Part shown: one piece after another, positions 1 through 7,929 of the stretch
Layout of the letters: every line of letters begins with the position of its first letter
Position numbering within the stretch: position 1 is the stretch's first letter
Origin: Roseomonas indoligenes
GTDB lineage: Bacteria > Pseudomonadota > Alphaproteobacteria > Acetobacterales > Acetobacteraceae
Direction of reading: 5' to 3'
NCBI RefSeq assembly: GCF_017813365.1
Contig: NZ_JAGIZA010000011.1
Coordinates: forward strand, 62,001-126,000
Length of the DNA: 64,000 bases
Notes under the pieces: generated by a model
What the model was told of the DNA's origin: nothing
Database searches by the model: none
What the model saw: only the letters and a program-made list of their open reading frames with translations
Made by a program: the position numbers and the translations under genes

Positions 1-750
1 CTCCCGCGCCAGGGGGCCGCGCAGCTCCTCCTCCGAGGTGAGGAGGGCGATGGTGGAGATGTTGATGGCCGCCACCGTGGCGCCCGCGACGTCGCGCACC
101 GGGGCGGCGACGCTGGCGACGCCGGCCTCGTAGCCCGCCACATGCGCTGCAAAGCCGGCGGCGCGGTCGGCCTCGGCCTGGGCCAGCAGGGCGGGGATGG
201 TGGTCGGGGTGCGGGGGCCGTGGGGTTCCAGCGCGATGCCGGCGTAGAGGTCCCGCAGTTCCGTGACGGACAGGGCGGAGAGGAGCACCCGGCCCATGCT
301 GGTGGCGTGGGCCGGAAGCCGCGTGCCCACCTGCACCACGCTGGACAGCGAGCGGCGCGTGGGGAGCCGCGCGAGGTAGACGACCTCTCGCTCCTCCAGC
401 ACGCCGAGATGGGCGGACCAGCCCGTGCGGTCGCGCAGCCCTTCCAGCTGCGGCCGCGCCACCTCCAGCAGGTCGCGGGAGGCGAGATAGCCGTAGCCCA
501 GGCGCAGCACCTGTGGGCCCAGCGCGTAGGTGCGCGTGCCCGGGTCGTAGGTAAGGAAGCCGAGCTGGTCGAGCGTGTAGGCGATGCGGAACACGGCGGA
601 GCGGGTCACGCCGACGGCCTGGCCCATTTCCGTCAGCGTCATGCGCCGGCGCTCCGGCGTGAAGGCGAGCATCACCTCCAGCCCGCGCTGGAGGCCGGGG
701 ACGATGTAGCGGTCGTCCACCACCGCCTCGCCTTCGTCTCGTTTGCCCAT
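1..750 (-). CDS. IclR-family transcriptional regulator (3' end outside window)
   Basis: The reverse strand reads continuously from an ATG at 750 to the window edge (250 codons), so only the last few residues are missing. The N-terminal winged helix-turn-helix (about residues 15-75) contains 'VPGLQRGLEVMLAF' and 'MTLTEMGQAVGVTRSAVFR', typical of IclR proteins. The remainder is the effector-binding IclR domain, with 'HATSMGRVLLSAL' and 'GYEAGVASVAAPVRD'. It resembles the PcaR/PobR branch, which controls aromatic and organic-acid catabolism. It is divergent from the dicupin gene at 833 with an 82-bp gap, so that gene is the likely target (inference). The ligand is unknown. Confidence 0.9.
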   Translation of the reverse strand, partial: MGKRDEGEAVVDDRYIVPGLQRGLEVMLAFTPERRRMTLTEMGQAVGVTRSAVFRIAYTLDQLGFLTYDPGTRTYALGPQVLRLGYGYLASRDLLEVARPQLEGLRDRTGWSAHLGVLEEREVVYLARLPTRRSLSSVVQVGTRLPAHATSMGRVLLSALSVTELRDLYAGIALEPHGPRTPTTIPALLAQAEADRAAGFAAHVAGYEAGVASVAAPVRDVAGATVAAINISTIALLTSEEELRGPLARE

Positions 751-832
751 AAAACGTCGTCTATCATTCAAAACACACTGGGGCTAGTCCTGCCGGGCCG
801 GCGATGGGCCGGCGAGTGCCGGAGAGCGCCGC

Positions 833-1783
833 ATGAACGTCCTCGCCCCCGTCCCCTCCTCGCTGGAGGCCGAGCTGCGCGCCCATGTCGGCCGCCACGT
901 CGAGAAGACCTTCGATTGGGACGCCTTCCCCAGCAACCGCGGCTTCCCCGACCTGGAGCGGGCGCAGATGCGCTACATCGGCGCCGGCGGATCGCCGAAG
1001 GTGGGCGACACCTCCACGCTGAAGCCGGAGCACTTCACGGTCAGCCTCATCTACAAGCATGTCGGCAAGTACGCGGCCTGCCACGCGCACGAGATCGAGG
1101 AGAGCTTCCTGATTATCGACGGCGTGCTGACGGTGGGCTGGGAGAAAGACGGCGAGGTGGTCGAGGTGAAGCTCGGCCCGAAGGACATGATCCTCAACGC
1201 CCGCGACATCGGCCACGGCTTCCGCAACGACGGGATCGAGCCGGTGCTGATGTCTATCAGTGTCGATGTCGGCAAGCCGCTGCCGCCGCGCTACCTGTAC
1301 CACCCGAAGAACACGGCGCCGGCGCTGGCGCGGAGCTTCGGGGCGGAGCCGGGGAAGACCATCCCCTTCTCCGTCACGGGCGATCATCCGCTGCAGCAGC
1401 ACATGGCGCGCTACGTGATCCGCCACAGCGAGCAGCCGACGCTGTGGGACGCGGCGGGCTTCACGCGAAAGGTCTATGTCGGCCCCGGCGGCATCGAGAG
1501 CGACACCTGCCGCAAGGAGATGCTGGGCATCCCCGCGGGCGCCGGCGTGAAGCCCTATTCCCGCGACGTGGAGGACGCCTTCCTCGTTCTGGAGGGCAGC
1601 CTGACGGTGGGCTGGGAGGACGAGGCCGGGAACGGCGTGGAGGTGGAGCTGGGCCCGCGCGACCTGGTGATGAACCCGGCCGGGCGCCGCCACTGGTTCC
1701 GCAACAACAGCGCGGGGCCGGTGACGGTGTGGCAGGTGATCGGCACGGCCGAGCCGGAGACGGTGCGCTTCGAGGCGGCCTGA
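833..1783 (+). CDS. Dicupin-domain protein
   Basis: A 316-residue protein with two cupin barrels (about 60-145 and 215-305). The first barrel has the full metal set: H84, H86, E90 and H128 in 'CHAHEIEES' and 'GHGF'. In the second barrel the equivalent stretch is 'GVKPYSRDVEDAF', which has lost both leading histidines and keeps only H287, so it is probably structural. The layout resembles bicupin dioxygenases and isomerases of the gentisate-dioxygenase type, but the sequence does not identify a substrate. It is divergent from the IclR regulator, which suggests inducible catabolic use. Confidence 0.8.
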   Translation: MNVLAPVPSSLEAELRAHVGRHVEKTFDWDAFPSNRGFPDLERAQMRYIGAGGSPKVGDTSTLKPEHFTVSLIYKHVGKYAACHAHEIEESFLIIDGVLTVGWEKDGEVVEVKLGPKDMILNARDIGHGFRNDGIEPVLMSISVDVGKPLPPRYLYHPKNTAPALARSFGAEPGKTIPFSVTGDHPLQQHMARYVIRHSEQPTLWDAAGFTRKVYVGPGGIESDTCRKEMLGIPAGAGVKPYSRDVEDAFLVLEGSLTVGWEDEAGNGVEVELGPRDLVMNPAGRRHWFRNNSAGPVTVWQVIGTAEPETVRFEAA

Positions 1784-1851
1784 GCATCGGGGGCCGGGGG
1801 GCTTCCCTCGGCCGTCCTGGAGTTTTCCGGTGGACAGGGGCAGATGGTGCC

Positions 1852-2448
1852 ATGCCCACCGATGATCCGCGGCGCCGCGCGCCGGCCGCCGCCCGCAACC
1901 GCGACCCCATCCTGGCCGTGCTGCGGGCGGTGCTGCCGCCGCGAGGGGTGGTGCTGGAGGTGGCCAGCGGCACCGGCGAGCACGCGCTGCACTTCGCGCA
2001 GGCCTTCCCCGACCTCGTCTTCCAGCCGAGCGACCCCGATGCGGGCGCGCGGGCCAGCATCGATGCCTGGACGGCAGGGCAGGGCAATGTCCGACCGGCC
2101 CTGGCGCTGGATGCGGCAGGGGAGTGGCCGGTGATTGCGGCGGATGCGGTGCTGTGCATCAACATGATCCACATCGCGCCCTGGTCGGCGACGCCAGGGT
2201 TGATGCGCGGGGCGGCGGCCTGCCTGCGGGCAGGTTCGCCCCTGGTGCTCTACGGCCCCTACCGGCGGAACGGTGGCCACACCGCACCGAGCAACGCGGA
2301 GTTCGATGCGGATCTGCGGCGCCGCAACCGGGAATGGGGCGTGCGGGACCTGGAGGCGGTGGCGGCGGAGGCGGCCGCGCGGGGCTTCGGCGCGCCGGAG
2401 GTGCGGGAGATGCCGGCCAACAACCTTCTGCTCGTCTTTCGGCGATAG
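1852..2448 (+). CDS. DUF938 SAM-dependent methyltransferase-like protein
   Basis: A 198-residue single-domain protein. The start is the ATG at 1852; the longer open frame upstream is antisense to the IclR gene and is not coding. Residues about 33-45 contain the SAM-binding glycine motif 'VLEVASGTGEHALHFA', followed by 'CINMIHIAPW' and 'LYGPYRRNGGHTAPSN', the signature of the DUF938 family. The family has a Rossmann methyltransferase fold but no well-established substrate. It begins a run of three small plus-strand genes (1852-3495) with no obvious shared function. Confidence 0.85.
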   Translation: MPTDDPRRRAPAAARNRDPILAVLRAVLPPRGVVLEVASGTGEHALHFAQAFPDLVFQPSDPDAGARASIDAWTAGQGNVRPALALDAAGEWPVIAADAVLCINMIHIAPWSATPGLMRGAAACLRAGSPLVLYGPYRRNGGHTAPSNAEFDADLRRRNREWGVRDLEAVAAEAAARGFGAPEVREMPANNLLLVFRR

Positions 2449-2488
2449 GTTCCACGAACCGGGGCGGCGTGCCGGGCGTTGCAGCGGC

Positions 2489-2950
2489 ATGGAATACCCG
2501 ATCCACGCTTTCCTGCGCGGTGATGGCCGCGATGGCCGGGGCCGCCTCCTGACTGAGGTGCTGGCCTTCGACAATGGCCGCCTTGAGGCGGTGCACGACT
2601 TCATCCAGTGGCTGTTTCCGCTGCGGGAGGCGAGCCGGGCGGTGCCGGGCTCGCCCGTGATGGGGGAGGATGAGGCAGCGGCGATCCGGGCCGATCCGAA
2701 GGCGCAGGACGGGTTGCGCGCGGCGCTGGAGCGGATGGCGCGCTTCTACGCCGGGACGGACCACTGGCTCGCGCGCTTCGACCACAACCACCTTCGCATC
2801 ACCCGGATCATCACGGCCGTGCGCGACCTGCTGGGGCGGGAGGAGGCGGCGCGGTTCCATGCCGGCCTGCTGGCGCGGGTCGGGGCGGCGGGCGGGCCGG
2901 TGAATGCGGAGAGCCTGCGGCACTGGGAACGTGCCCTCGGCCCGGCGTAG
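2489..2950 (+). CDS. Opioid growth factor receptor (OGFr) domain protein
   Basis: A 153-residue protein with the bacterial form of the OGFr conserved region: 'HDFIQWLFPLREASRAVPGSP', then a region rich in Asp, Ala and Arg, and 'RFDHNHLRITRII' near the middle. Bacterial members are common in Proteobacteria and uncharacterised; the name comes from the eukaryotic domain and says nothing about opioid binding. It starts 40 nt after the methyltransferase stop and ends 8 nt before the MOSC gene, so the three are probably co-transcribed. Confidence 0.8.
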   Translation: MEYPIHAFLRGDGRDGRGRLLTEVLAFDNGRLEAVHDFIQWLFPLREASRAVPGSPVMGEDEAAAIRADPKAQDGLRAALERMARFYAGTDHWLARFDHNHLRITRIITAVRDLLGREEAARFHAGLLARVGAAGGPVNAESLRHWERALGPA

Positions 2951-2958
2951 AAGGCGCC

Positions 2959-3495
2959 ATGCCGCCCGAGCAGCGATCCCTTTTTCCCAATCCCGGCTCC
3001 ATGCTGGCGCGGCTGATCGACGGGCCGATGGCGCCGGGGCGCGTGGCCTGGATCGGGCTGCGCGCGGTGCGGCGGGAGCCGGTGCGTGCGGTGGAGTCCG
3101 CGATGGCCGAGGCAGGGCAGGGGCTGCAGGGCGATCGCTACGCCAGCCGCAACAATGGCGGGCGGCAGGTGACGCTGGTGGCGGCGGAAGGGCTGCGGGC
3201 CATCGCAAGCTATCTCAGGCGGGACGCGGTGCCGCCGGAGCGGCTGCGGCGGAACCTGCTGACGGAGGGGATCAACCTCACCGCCCTGCGGAACCGCCGC
3301 TTCCGGGTGGGCGGGGTGCTGCTGGAATGGTCCGGCGACTGCCATCCCTGTTCCCGCATGGACGAGGAACTCGGCGAGGGCGGCTACAACGCCGTGCGCG
3401 GGCATGGCGGCATCACCGCGCGGGTGTTGGAGGGCGGGGTGATCCGGCTGGGGGATGCCGTGATCCGCGTCCTGGAGCCTACCCCGCCCGGATGA
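2959..3495 (+). CDS. MOSC-domain protein
   Basis: A 178-residue protein made of one MOSC (molybdenum cofactor sulfurase C-terminal) domain. Visible family features are 'GLQGDRYASRNNGGRQVTLV' early, 'RRNLLTEGINLTAL' in the middle and the conserved cysteine in 'SGDCHPCSRMDEEL'. MOSC proteins bind or transfer sulfur for molybdenum-cofactor chemistry; this short YiiM-like form has no defined substrate. Its 3' end overlaps the 3' end of the convergent DeoR gene by 17 bp, so no room remains for an intergenic terminator. Confidence 0.88.
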   Translation: MPPEQRSLFPNPGSMLARLIDGPMAPGRVAWIGLRAVRREPVRAVESAMAEAGQGLQGDRYASRNNGGRQVTLVAAEGLRAIASYLRRDAVPPERLRRNLLTEGINLTALRNRRFRVGGVLLEWSGDCHPCSRMDEELGEGGYNAVRGHGGITARVLEGGVIRLGDAVIRVLEPTPPG

Positions 3496-4243
3496 CGCGG
3501 GCGCCGTCCTCGGCATAGGGGGCGCAGGCGGTGGGGGGGGCGTCCGTCACGAGGGTCCAGCCGCCGGCGGCGGCGGCGGGCAGGGGGGCCCAGAAGGGCT
3601 GGCCGTGGCGGCCGAGCTTTGAAGCATCGGCCAGCACCACCACCTCGCGCGCCTGGCGGATCATCAGGGACTTCAGGGAGACCTGCTCCAGCGTCGCCTC
3701 GCAGACGCCGCGGCCGGGCATCACGCCGTCCGCGCTCATGAAGACCCGGTCGGCCGTGAGGGGGCGCAGCGCCTGTTCCGCCAGGGGGCCGACGGTGCTC
3801 ATGCTGATCGGGCGGACCGTGCCGGCCAGCACGACGAGTTCCAGGCCCGGCGCATCGGCCAGCACGGGGATCAGCGGCAGGTTGTTCGTCACCACGCGCA
3901 GGCTGCGGCCGCGCAGAAGGCGGCCCAGCGCCTCCACGGTGGAGCCGCCGTCGAGGATGACCGTCTCGCCCTCGCCGATCAGGGCCAGCGCGGCCTCGGC
4001 GATGGCGGCCTTGGCGGCGCGGTGCTGCCCGGTGCGGGCGCGCAGGCTGGATTCCAGGTGCGGTGCGGCGAGGATGGCACCGCCATAGGTGCGCGCGACC
4101 GCCCGCTGCTCGGAGAGGGCGTTCAGGTCGCGCCGGATGGTGGAGGCGGAGACGTCGAAGCGCGCCGCCAGGGCGTCCACATCCGTGTCGCCGGCGGCCA
4201 GGGCGGCCAGGATCTCATCGTGGCGCGTTCGTCGGCGTCGCAT
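3479..4243 (-). CDS. DeoR/GlpR-family transcriptional regulator
   Basis: A 254-residue regulator. The N-terminal helix-turn-helix covers about residues 6-60 ('VDALAARFDVSASTIRRDL' and 'RTYGGAI'), and the C-terminal sugar-phosphate sensing domain has 'VILDGGSTVEALGRLL' and 'VLADASKLGR'. DeoR proteins usually sense a phosphorylated sugar. The gene lies just downstream of pdxA2-kinase-permease on the same strand, separated by a hairpin, so it is the natural repressor of that operon. Candidate binding sites are the repeats at 7641 and 7782. These regulatory assignments are inference from position. Confidence 0.88.
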   Translation of the reverse strand: MRRRRTRHDEILAALAAGDTDVDALAARFDVSASTIRRDLNALSEQRAVARTYGGAILAAPHLESSLRARTGQHRAAKAAIAEAALALIGEGETVILDGGSTVEALGRLLRGRSLRVVTNNLPLIPVLADAPGLELVVLAGTVRPISMSTVGPLAEQALRPLTADRVFMSADGVMPGRGVCEATLEQVSLKSLMIRQAREVVVLADASKLGRHGQPFWAPLPAAAAGGWTLVTDAPPTACAPYAEDGARVIRAG

Positions 4244-4265
4244 GGTCTTGGACCCTAGTGGGTCG

Positions 4266-4294
4266 GGTGGCCGGGGGCGATCCCCCCGGCCACC
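4266..4294 (-). terminator. GC-rich hairpin after pdxA2
   Basis: The inverted repeat GGTGGCCGGGGG (4266-4277), loop CGAT, CCCCCCGGCCACC (4282-4294) lies between the pdxA2 stop and the deoR start. There is no clear T-tract, so it may attenuate rather than fully terminate and so lower deoR expression relative to the catabolic genes. Confidence 0.55.
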
Positions 4295-4304
4295 GGCTTC
4301 GCGA

Positions 4305-5318
4305 TCAGGCCGCCTGCAGCGCGCGCTTCGGGGCGAGGCCCACGGCCTGCTTCAGCGCCTCGACCAGGGAGCCCTCGTCGGCGATGCCCTTGCCGGCGAT
4401 GTCGAAGGCGGTGCCGTGGTCCACGCTGGTGCGGACCACCGGCAGGCCGATGGTGATGTTTACCCCGGCCTCCAGGCCCATCACCTTCACCGGGCCATGG
4501 CCCTGGTCGTGGTACATGGCGACCACAAGGTCGAAGTCGCCGCGGGCGGCGCGGAAGAACAGCGTGTCGGCGGGCAGCGGGCCGTCAACGCTCCAGCCGT
4601 TGGCGTGGCACTTCTCGATGGCGGGGATGATCTTCTCCTCCTCCTCGCCCTGGCCGAAGAGGCCGTTCTCGCCGGCATGCGGGTTGATGGCGCAGACGCC
4701 GATGCGGGGCTGCTCGATGCCGGCCTTCACCAGCGTCGCGCGGCCGCGCTCAATCACGCGGAACACCAGGCCCGGCTCGATCTTCCGGATGGCGTCCATC
4801 AGGCCGATATGGGTCGTGACGTGGATGACGCGCAGCTTCGGCGCCACCAGCATCATGGAGACCTCCGGCGTGCCGGTCAGGTGCGCCAGCATCTCCGTGT
4901 GGCCGGGGTACTTGTGGCCGGCGGCGTGCAGCGCCTCCTTGCTCAGCGGCGCCGTGCAGATGGCGTCGGCCTCGCCGGCCTCCACCAGCCGCGTCGCGCG
5001 CTCGATGTAGCGGAAGGCGCCCTCGCCCGAGAGGGCGGAGAGCTGGCCGAAGGGGTGGCCGGCGGGGATGATGCCGAGGTCGATCACGTCCACCGTGCCG
5101 CGCTGGTACTTGGCGCCGGCGGGGGACTGCAGGGCGTTCACCTGCAGGCCGGTCTTGGTGATGGCGTCGGCCTCGCGCAGGCGCGTCGCGTCGCCCACCA
5201 CGAAGGGGCGGCACATCGCGTAGACGTCCTCCCGCGCCAGGGCCTTCATGATGATCTCCGGGCCGATGCCGGAGGCGTCGCCCATGGTGATGGCGATGAT
5301 CGGGCGGGTGTCAGACAT
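4305..5318 (-). CDS. pdxA2: 4-phosphoerythronate/threonate dehydrogenase of the PdxA2 type
   Basis: A 337-residue PdxA-fold NAD-dependent dehydrogenase, starting '[19 protein letters not shown]'. Metal-site histidines are visible in 'HVTTHIGL', 'NPHAGENGLFG' and 'YHDQGHGPVK'. Classical PdxA makes pyridoxal precursors, but next to a DUF1537 kinase and a sugar-acid permease this matches the PdxA2 subgroup. PdxA2 oxidatively decarboxylates D-threonate or D-erythronate 4-phosphate to dihydroxyacetone phosphate (established for DtnK/PdxA2 pairs). The ATG at 5318 shares its A with the TGA of the kinase (TGATG), so the two are translationally coupled. A GTG one codon upstream is possible but less likely. 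Confidence 0.88.
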   Translation of the reverse strand: MSDTRPIIAITMGDASGIGPEIIMKALAREDVYAMCRPFVVGDATRLREADAITKTGLQVNALQSPAGAKYQRGTVDVIDLGIIPAGHPFGQLSALSGEGAFRYIERATRLVEAGEADAICTAPLSKEALHAAGHKYPGHTEMLAHLTGTPEVSMMLVAPKLRVIHVTTHIGLMDAIRKIEPGLVFRVIERGRATLVKAGIEQPRIGVCAINPHAGENGLFGQGEEEEKIIPAIEKCHANGWSVDGPLPADTLFFRAARGDFDLVVAMYHDQGHGPVKVMGLEAGVNITIGLPVVRTSVDHGTAFDIAGKGIADEGSLVEALKQAVGLAPKRALQAA

Positions 5319-6565
5319 CACGCGTTCTCCCGGGAGAGATTGTGCAGCCGGGACAGGCTGCGGAGGATCGTTCCGTCGTCGCCGAAGGCGCCGGCCTTCG
5401 TCATGACGGGGACTTGGATGGCACCCTGGGTGACGCCGAGGGGCACGCCGGCCTCGACCTCCTCCACCAGGCGGATGCCGTGGACGCCGAGATGGCTCAG
5501 CAGCGCGCAGGCCGTTTCCCCGCCCGTGGCGAAGAGGCCGCCCATGCTGCGGCCTGCGGGCTCCAGCAGGGTGCCGAGCGCCGTGGCGAGGGCGGCGCCC
5601 TGGGAGAGGTCGGCGGGGGAGGTGTCCGTGATCAGCACGAGCGTGTCGCGGCCGGCGGCGAGGGAAGCGGCGATCGCCTCAGCCATGGGTGCCCAGCCCG
5701 GGTCGGCGGGGCCGGCGCGGAGCAGGCCGACCGGTACCTCGATGAGGGCGGCCGCGCTCTCGGCGACAAGGCGGGCGGCGGCGCTGCGGGAAGCCTCGGC
5801 GATGCTCCCGACGACGACAAGGACGCCGCCGCGCGCGGCGGGCGGCGCGGCGGGCAGGGCGCCCATGAGCGGCAGGGCGGCAGCGAGGGCGGCGGCGATG
5901 CCGCCGGAGCCGACCCAGAAGACGTCACCGACGAGCGGCAGGCTGGCGCGGGCCAGGGCGTCCAGGTCGGTGGGAGCGGTGGCGTCGCAGACCACGGCCT
6001 CCACGCCCGCGGCCAGGGCATCGCGCAGGGCGGCTTCCAGCGCCGCGTCGCCGGCGCGGATCGTCTCCAGCGGCAGGTGGCGGGCCTTGAGGCCGACAGC
6101 TTCCAGCACCGTCGGCAGGTGCGCGCTCTCGTAGCTGTGGTCGCGCGCCCAGAGGGGGGTGGATTCCAGCGGCGCGCCGTTCAGGTGGACGCGCCCGCCC
6201 TCCGTGGTGCGGCCGGTGGCAGGGAAGGCGGGGGCGACGATCGCCATCGCCGGGCGGCCGGCCTCATGCAGGGCGCCGATGGTGGCGGCCAGCTCGGCGG
6301 CGGGCTGGCCGCGCAGGGTGGAGTCGATCTTCTTGATCAGGCCGGTGCCCGGAGCGTGGCGGGCGCGCAGCAGCGCGGCGTGGCGCCCGGCCGCATCCCC
6401 GGGGCTCAGGCGGCGGCTGTCGGCGTCGATCGCCAGCACCTCGGCGGCGGCGCCCTCCGCGCTGTGCCAGCCGACCGCCGCCTCCAGCCCGCGGCGGGCA
6501 AAGGCGATGCCGCAATCGGCGGCGCCGGTCAGGTCATCGGCGAGGATGAGCCAGCGGCGCGTCAT
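5318..6565 (-). CDS. dtnK: DUF1537 four-carbon acid sugar kinase (D-threonate kinase type)
   Basis: A 415-residue kinase with the two DUF1537 domains. The N-terminal domain has '[20 protein letters not shown]' and '[11 protein letters not shown]'; the C-terminal ATP-binding domain has '[15 protein letters not shown]'. The family phosphorylates D-threonate, L-threonate or D-erythronate at C4. With PdxA2 alongside, rather than an OtnC-type aldolase, the D-threonate/D-erythronate branch is favoured, but the exact stereoisomer cannot be read from the sequence. ATGA overlap with the permease upstream and TGATG overlap with pdxA2 downstream show a tight operon. The symbol is assigned from context. 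Confidence 0.85.
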   Translation of the reverse strand: MTRRWLILADDLTGAADCGIAFARRGLEAAVGWHSAEGAAAEVLAIDADSRRLSPGDAAGRHAALLRARHAPGTGLIKKIDSTLRGQPAAELAATIGALHEAGRPAMAIVAPAFPATGRTTEGGRVHLNGAPLESTPLWARDHSYESAHLPTVLEAVGLKARHLPLETIRAGDAALEAALRDALAAGVEAVVCDATAPTDLDALARASLPLVGDVFWVGSGGIAAALAAALPLMGALPAAPPAARGGVLVVVGSIAEASRSAAARLVAESAAALIEVPVGLLRAGPADPGWAPMAEAIAASLAAGRDTLVLITDTSPADLSQGAALATALGTLLEPAGRSMGGLFATGGETACALLSHLGVHGIRLVEEVEAGVPLGVTQGAIQVPVMTKAGAFGDDGTILRSLSRLHNLSRENA

Positions 6566-7551
6566 GCGCCCCGTCCCTCAGCTACGGCGTCCCGGCCCGG
6601 GCCGACGCGGCGGGCGACCCAGGCGGTGACCGGCGGCACGAGGATGGCGGTGACGATGACGCAGGCGGAGACGAGGATGGTGGCCGCCGGGGCCGCATCG
6701 GCATAGGCGGGGTTGTTGGCCGCCACGATCGCCGGCACGGCGGCCGCGTTGCCCGCGGTGGAGGCCGCCGCGACGCCCGCGACGCCGGAGCCGCCGATGG
6801 CGCGGTCCGCAAGGAAGAGCGCCGTGCCGGTGATCACCACCACCGCGACGCCGAGGCCGAGACCCAGCAGCCCGGCCTGCCAGACCTTCGTCAGGTCCAG
6901 GCCGGCCCCGAGGGCGAAGGCGAAGAAGGGGATCATCACGGGAATGGCGCGGCTGAGGAAGTCGCGCATCTCGCGGTCCAGGTTGCCGATGATCATGCCG
7001 ACGAGGAGCGGCAGGATCGCGCCCACCAGCACCGGCCACTCGAAGGCCGAGAGCCCGGCGACGCCGAGGGTGATCATGGTGAGGAAGGGGCCGGATTCCA
7101 GCGTCATCACCGTGTAGGCACCGACATCGCGCGGCGCGCCGTACTGGCCCATCAGCGCCATGTAGAGGCCGCCATTGGTGTCGTTCATCGCGGCGACGAT
7201 GGCGAGGGTGGAGAGGCCGGCGAAGATGCCGCTGGCCACCGGCGCCTCGCCCAGGAACTGGCCGACGATGATGCCCAGCAGCGCGGCGATGCCGACCTTC
7301 GTGGCCAGCAGCGTGCCGCCCTTCTTCAGGATGTAGGGGGTGGCCTTGAAGTCGATGCTGGCGCCCATGCAGACGTAGAACACCGCCAGGATCGGCAGGG
7401 ATCCCGTGAAGAGCGCGCCGGTGAAGGAACCGAAGAACTTCGGCGTGGCTGGGAAGAGGGTGGCGATGATCGCGCCGAGGGCGAGGGGCACGACCATCAT
7501 GCCGCCGGGCACGCTCTCGATGGCGCGCTTGATGGGAATCTGCATGGGCAT
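6562..7551 (-). CDS. kdgT: 2-keto-3-deoxygluconate permease-family transporter
   Basis: A 329-residue inner-membrane protein with about ten hydrophobic segments and the KdgT start '[20 protein letters not shown]'. Other family segments are 'TFNGAL'-like '[20 protein letters not shown]' and '[16 protein letters not shown]'. E. coli KdgT is a proton symporter for 2-keto-3-deoxygluconate; members linked to DUF1537 kinases probably import four-carbon acid sugars (inference). It is the first gene of the kdgT-dtnK-pdxA2 operon, and its promoter must lie in the 7552-7929 divergent region. Some uncertainty remains over the start: M at 7551 or the second M at 7545. Confidence 0.87.
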   Translation of the reverse strand: MPMQIPIKRAIESVPGGMMVVPLALGAIIATLFPATPKFFGSFTGALFTGSLPILAVFYVCMGASIDFKATPYILKKGGTLLATKVGIAALLGIIVGQFLGEAPVASGIFAGLSTLAIVAAMNDTNGGLYMALMGQYGAPRDVGAYTVMTLESGPFLTMITLGVAGLSAFEWPVLVGAILPLLVGMIIGNLDREMRDFLSRAIPVMIPFFAFALGAGLDLTKVWQAGLLGLGLGVAVVVITGTALFLADRAIGGSGVAGVAAASTAGNAAAVPAIVAANNPAYADAAPAATILVSACVIVTAILVPPVTAWVARRVGPGRDAVAEGRGA

Positions 7552-7640
7552 TCTCCGATGGCGCCCGAGGCTGGGTGCCCGGCCGCGCGGGACGCGGGAC
7601 TACGGGGCTGATGTCGCGTCCGGTGGGGCGAAGTCAATGA

Positions 7641-7663
7641 ATTTTTGCGCGAACTGCGCAGAA
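7641..7663 (+). promoter_or_regulatory. Candidate operator, copy 1
   Basis: ATTTTTGC-N7-GCGCAGAA; within it TGCGC (7646-7650) and GCGCA (7656-7660) form an inverted repeat around GAACT. It matches the site at 7782-7804 at the eight bases on each side of a seven-base variable core. It is probably a DeoR operator facing kdgT (inference). Confidence 0.55.
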
Positions 7664-7781
7664 TTGCCTAGTGGGTGCCGCACCGCGCCCCTTCGCGGGT
7701 GCAGCATGGTTTTTAGGTTGAAAGCAGCTCCGGATCACGCTTCTGCGCAGGGTTGATCGGCATCCGAAGTTTCCCCTCGAC

Positions 7782-7804
7782 ATTTTTGCTCAATACGCGC
7801 AGAA
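7782..7804 (+). promoter_or_regulatory. Candidate operator, copy 2
   Basis: ATTTTTGC-N7-GCGCAGAA, the second copy of the 7641 site, lying nearer to the FAD dehydrogenase gene. Both flanks of the site are identical between copies while the core differs, as expected for a protein-binding site with two contact regions. Confidence 0.55.
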
Positions 7805-7929
7805 GCGAACGCGCAATCTGGTCATGTAGAGGACTAGCGGGGGCGGCACCTGCCGCCACCCCGGCCGTGTGGACGCATCGCCCCGGGCGCTGCGGCCGCC
7901 CGGCCCCAAGCACGGAGCCGACCAACGCC

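Larger units (their letters stand above)
7552..7929. promoter_or_regulatory. Divergent control region of the sugar-acid locus
   Basis: This 378-bp gap separates the kdgT operon from the FAD dehydrogenase gene and contains no credible gene. The middle (about 7630-7815) is clearly more AT-rich than the surroundings and holds two near-identical 23-bp direct repeats (7641 and 7782). It also holds a reversed copy of their 3' half, TTCTGCGCAG, at 7741-7750. This arrangement is what a shared repressor acting on two divergent promoters would need. Confidence 0.65.

Noticed and set aside
4305-5318. pdxA2 as the vitamin B6 biosynthesis gene pdxA
   Set aside because: The fold is the same, but coupling to a DUF1537 kinase and KdgT permease and a DeoR regulator indicates the catabolic subgroup.
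4089-6134. A 681-codon plus-strand frame over pdxA2 and the kinase
   Set aside because: It is antisense to two coupled genes with strong family motifs; the translation has no recognisable domain.
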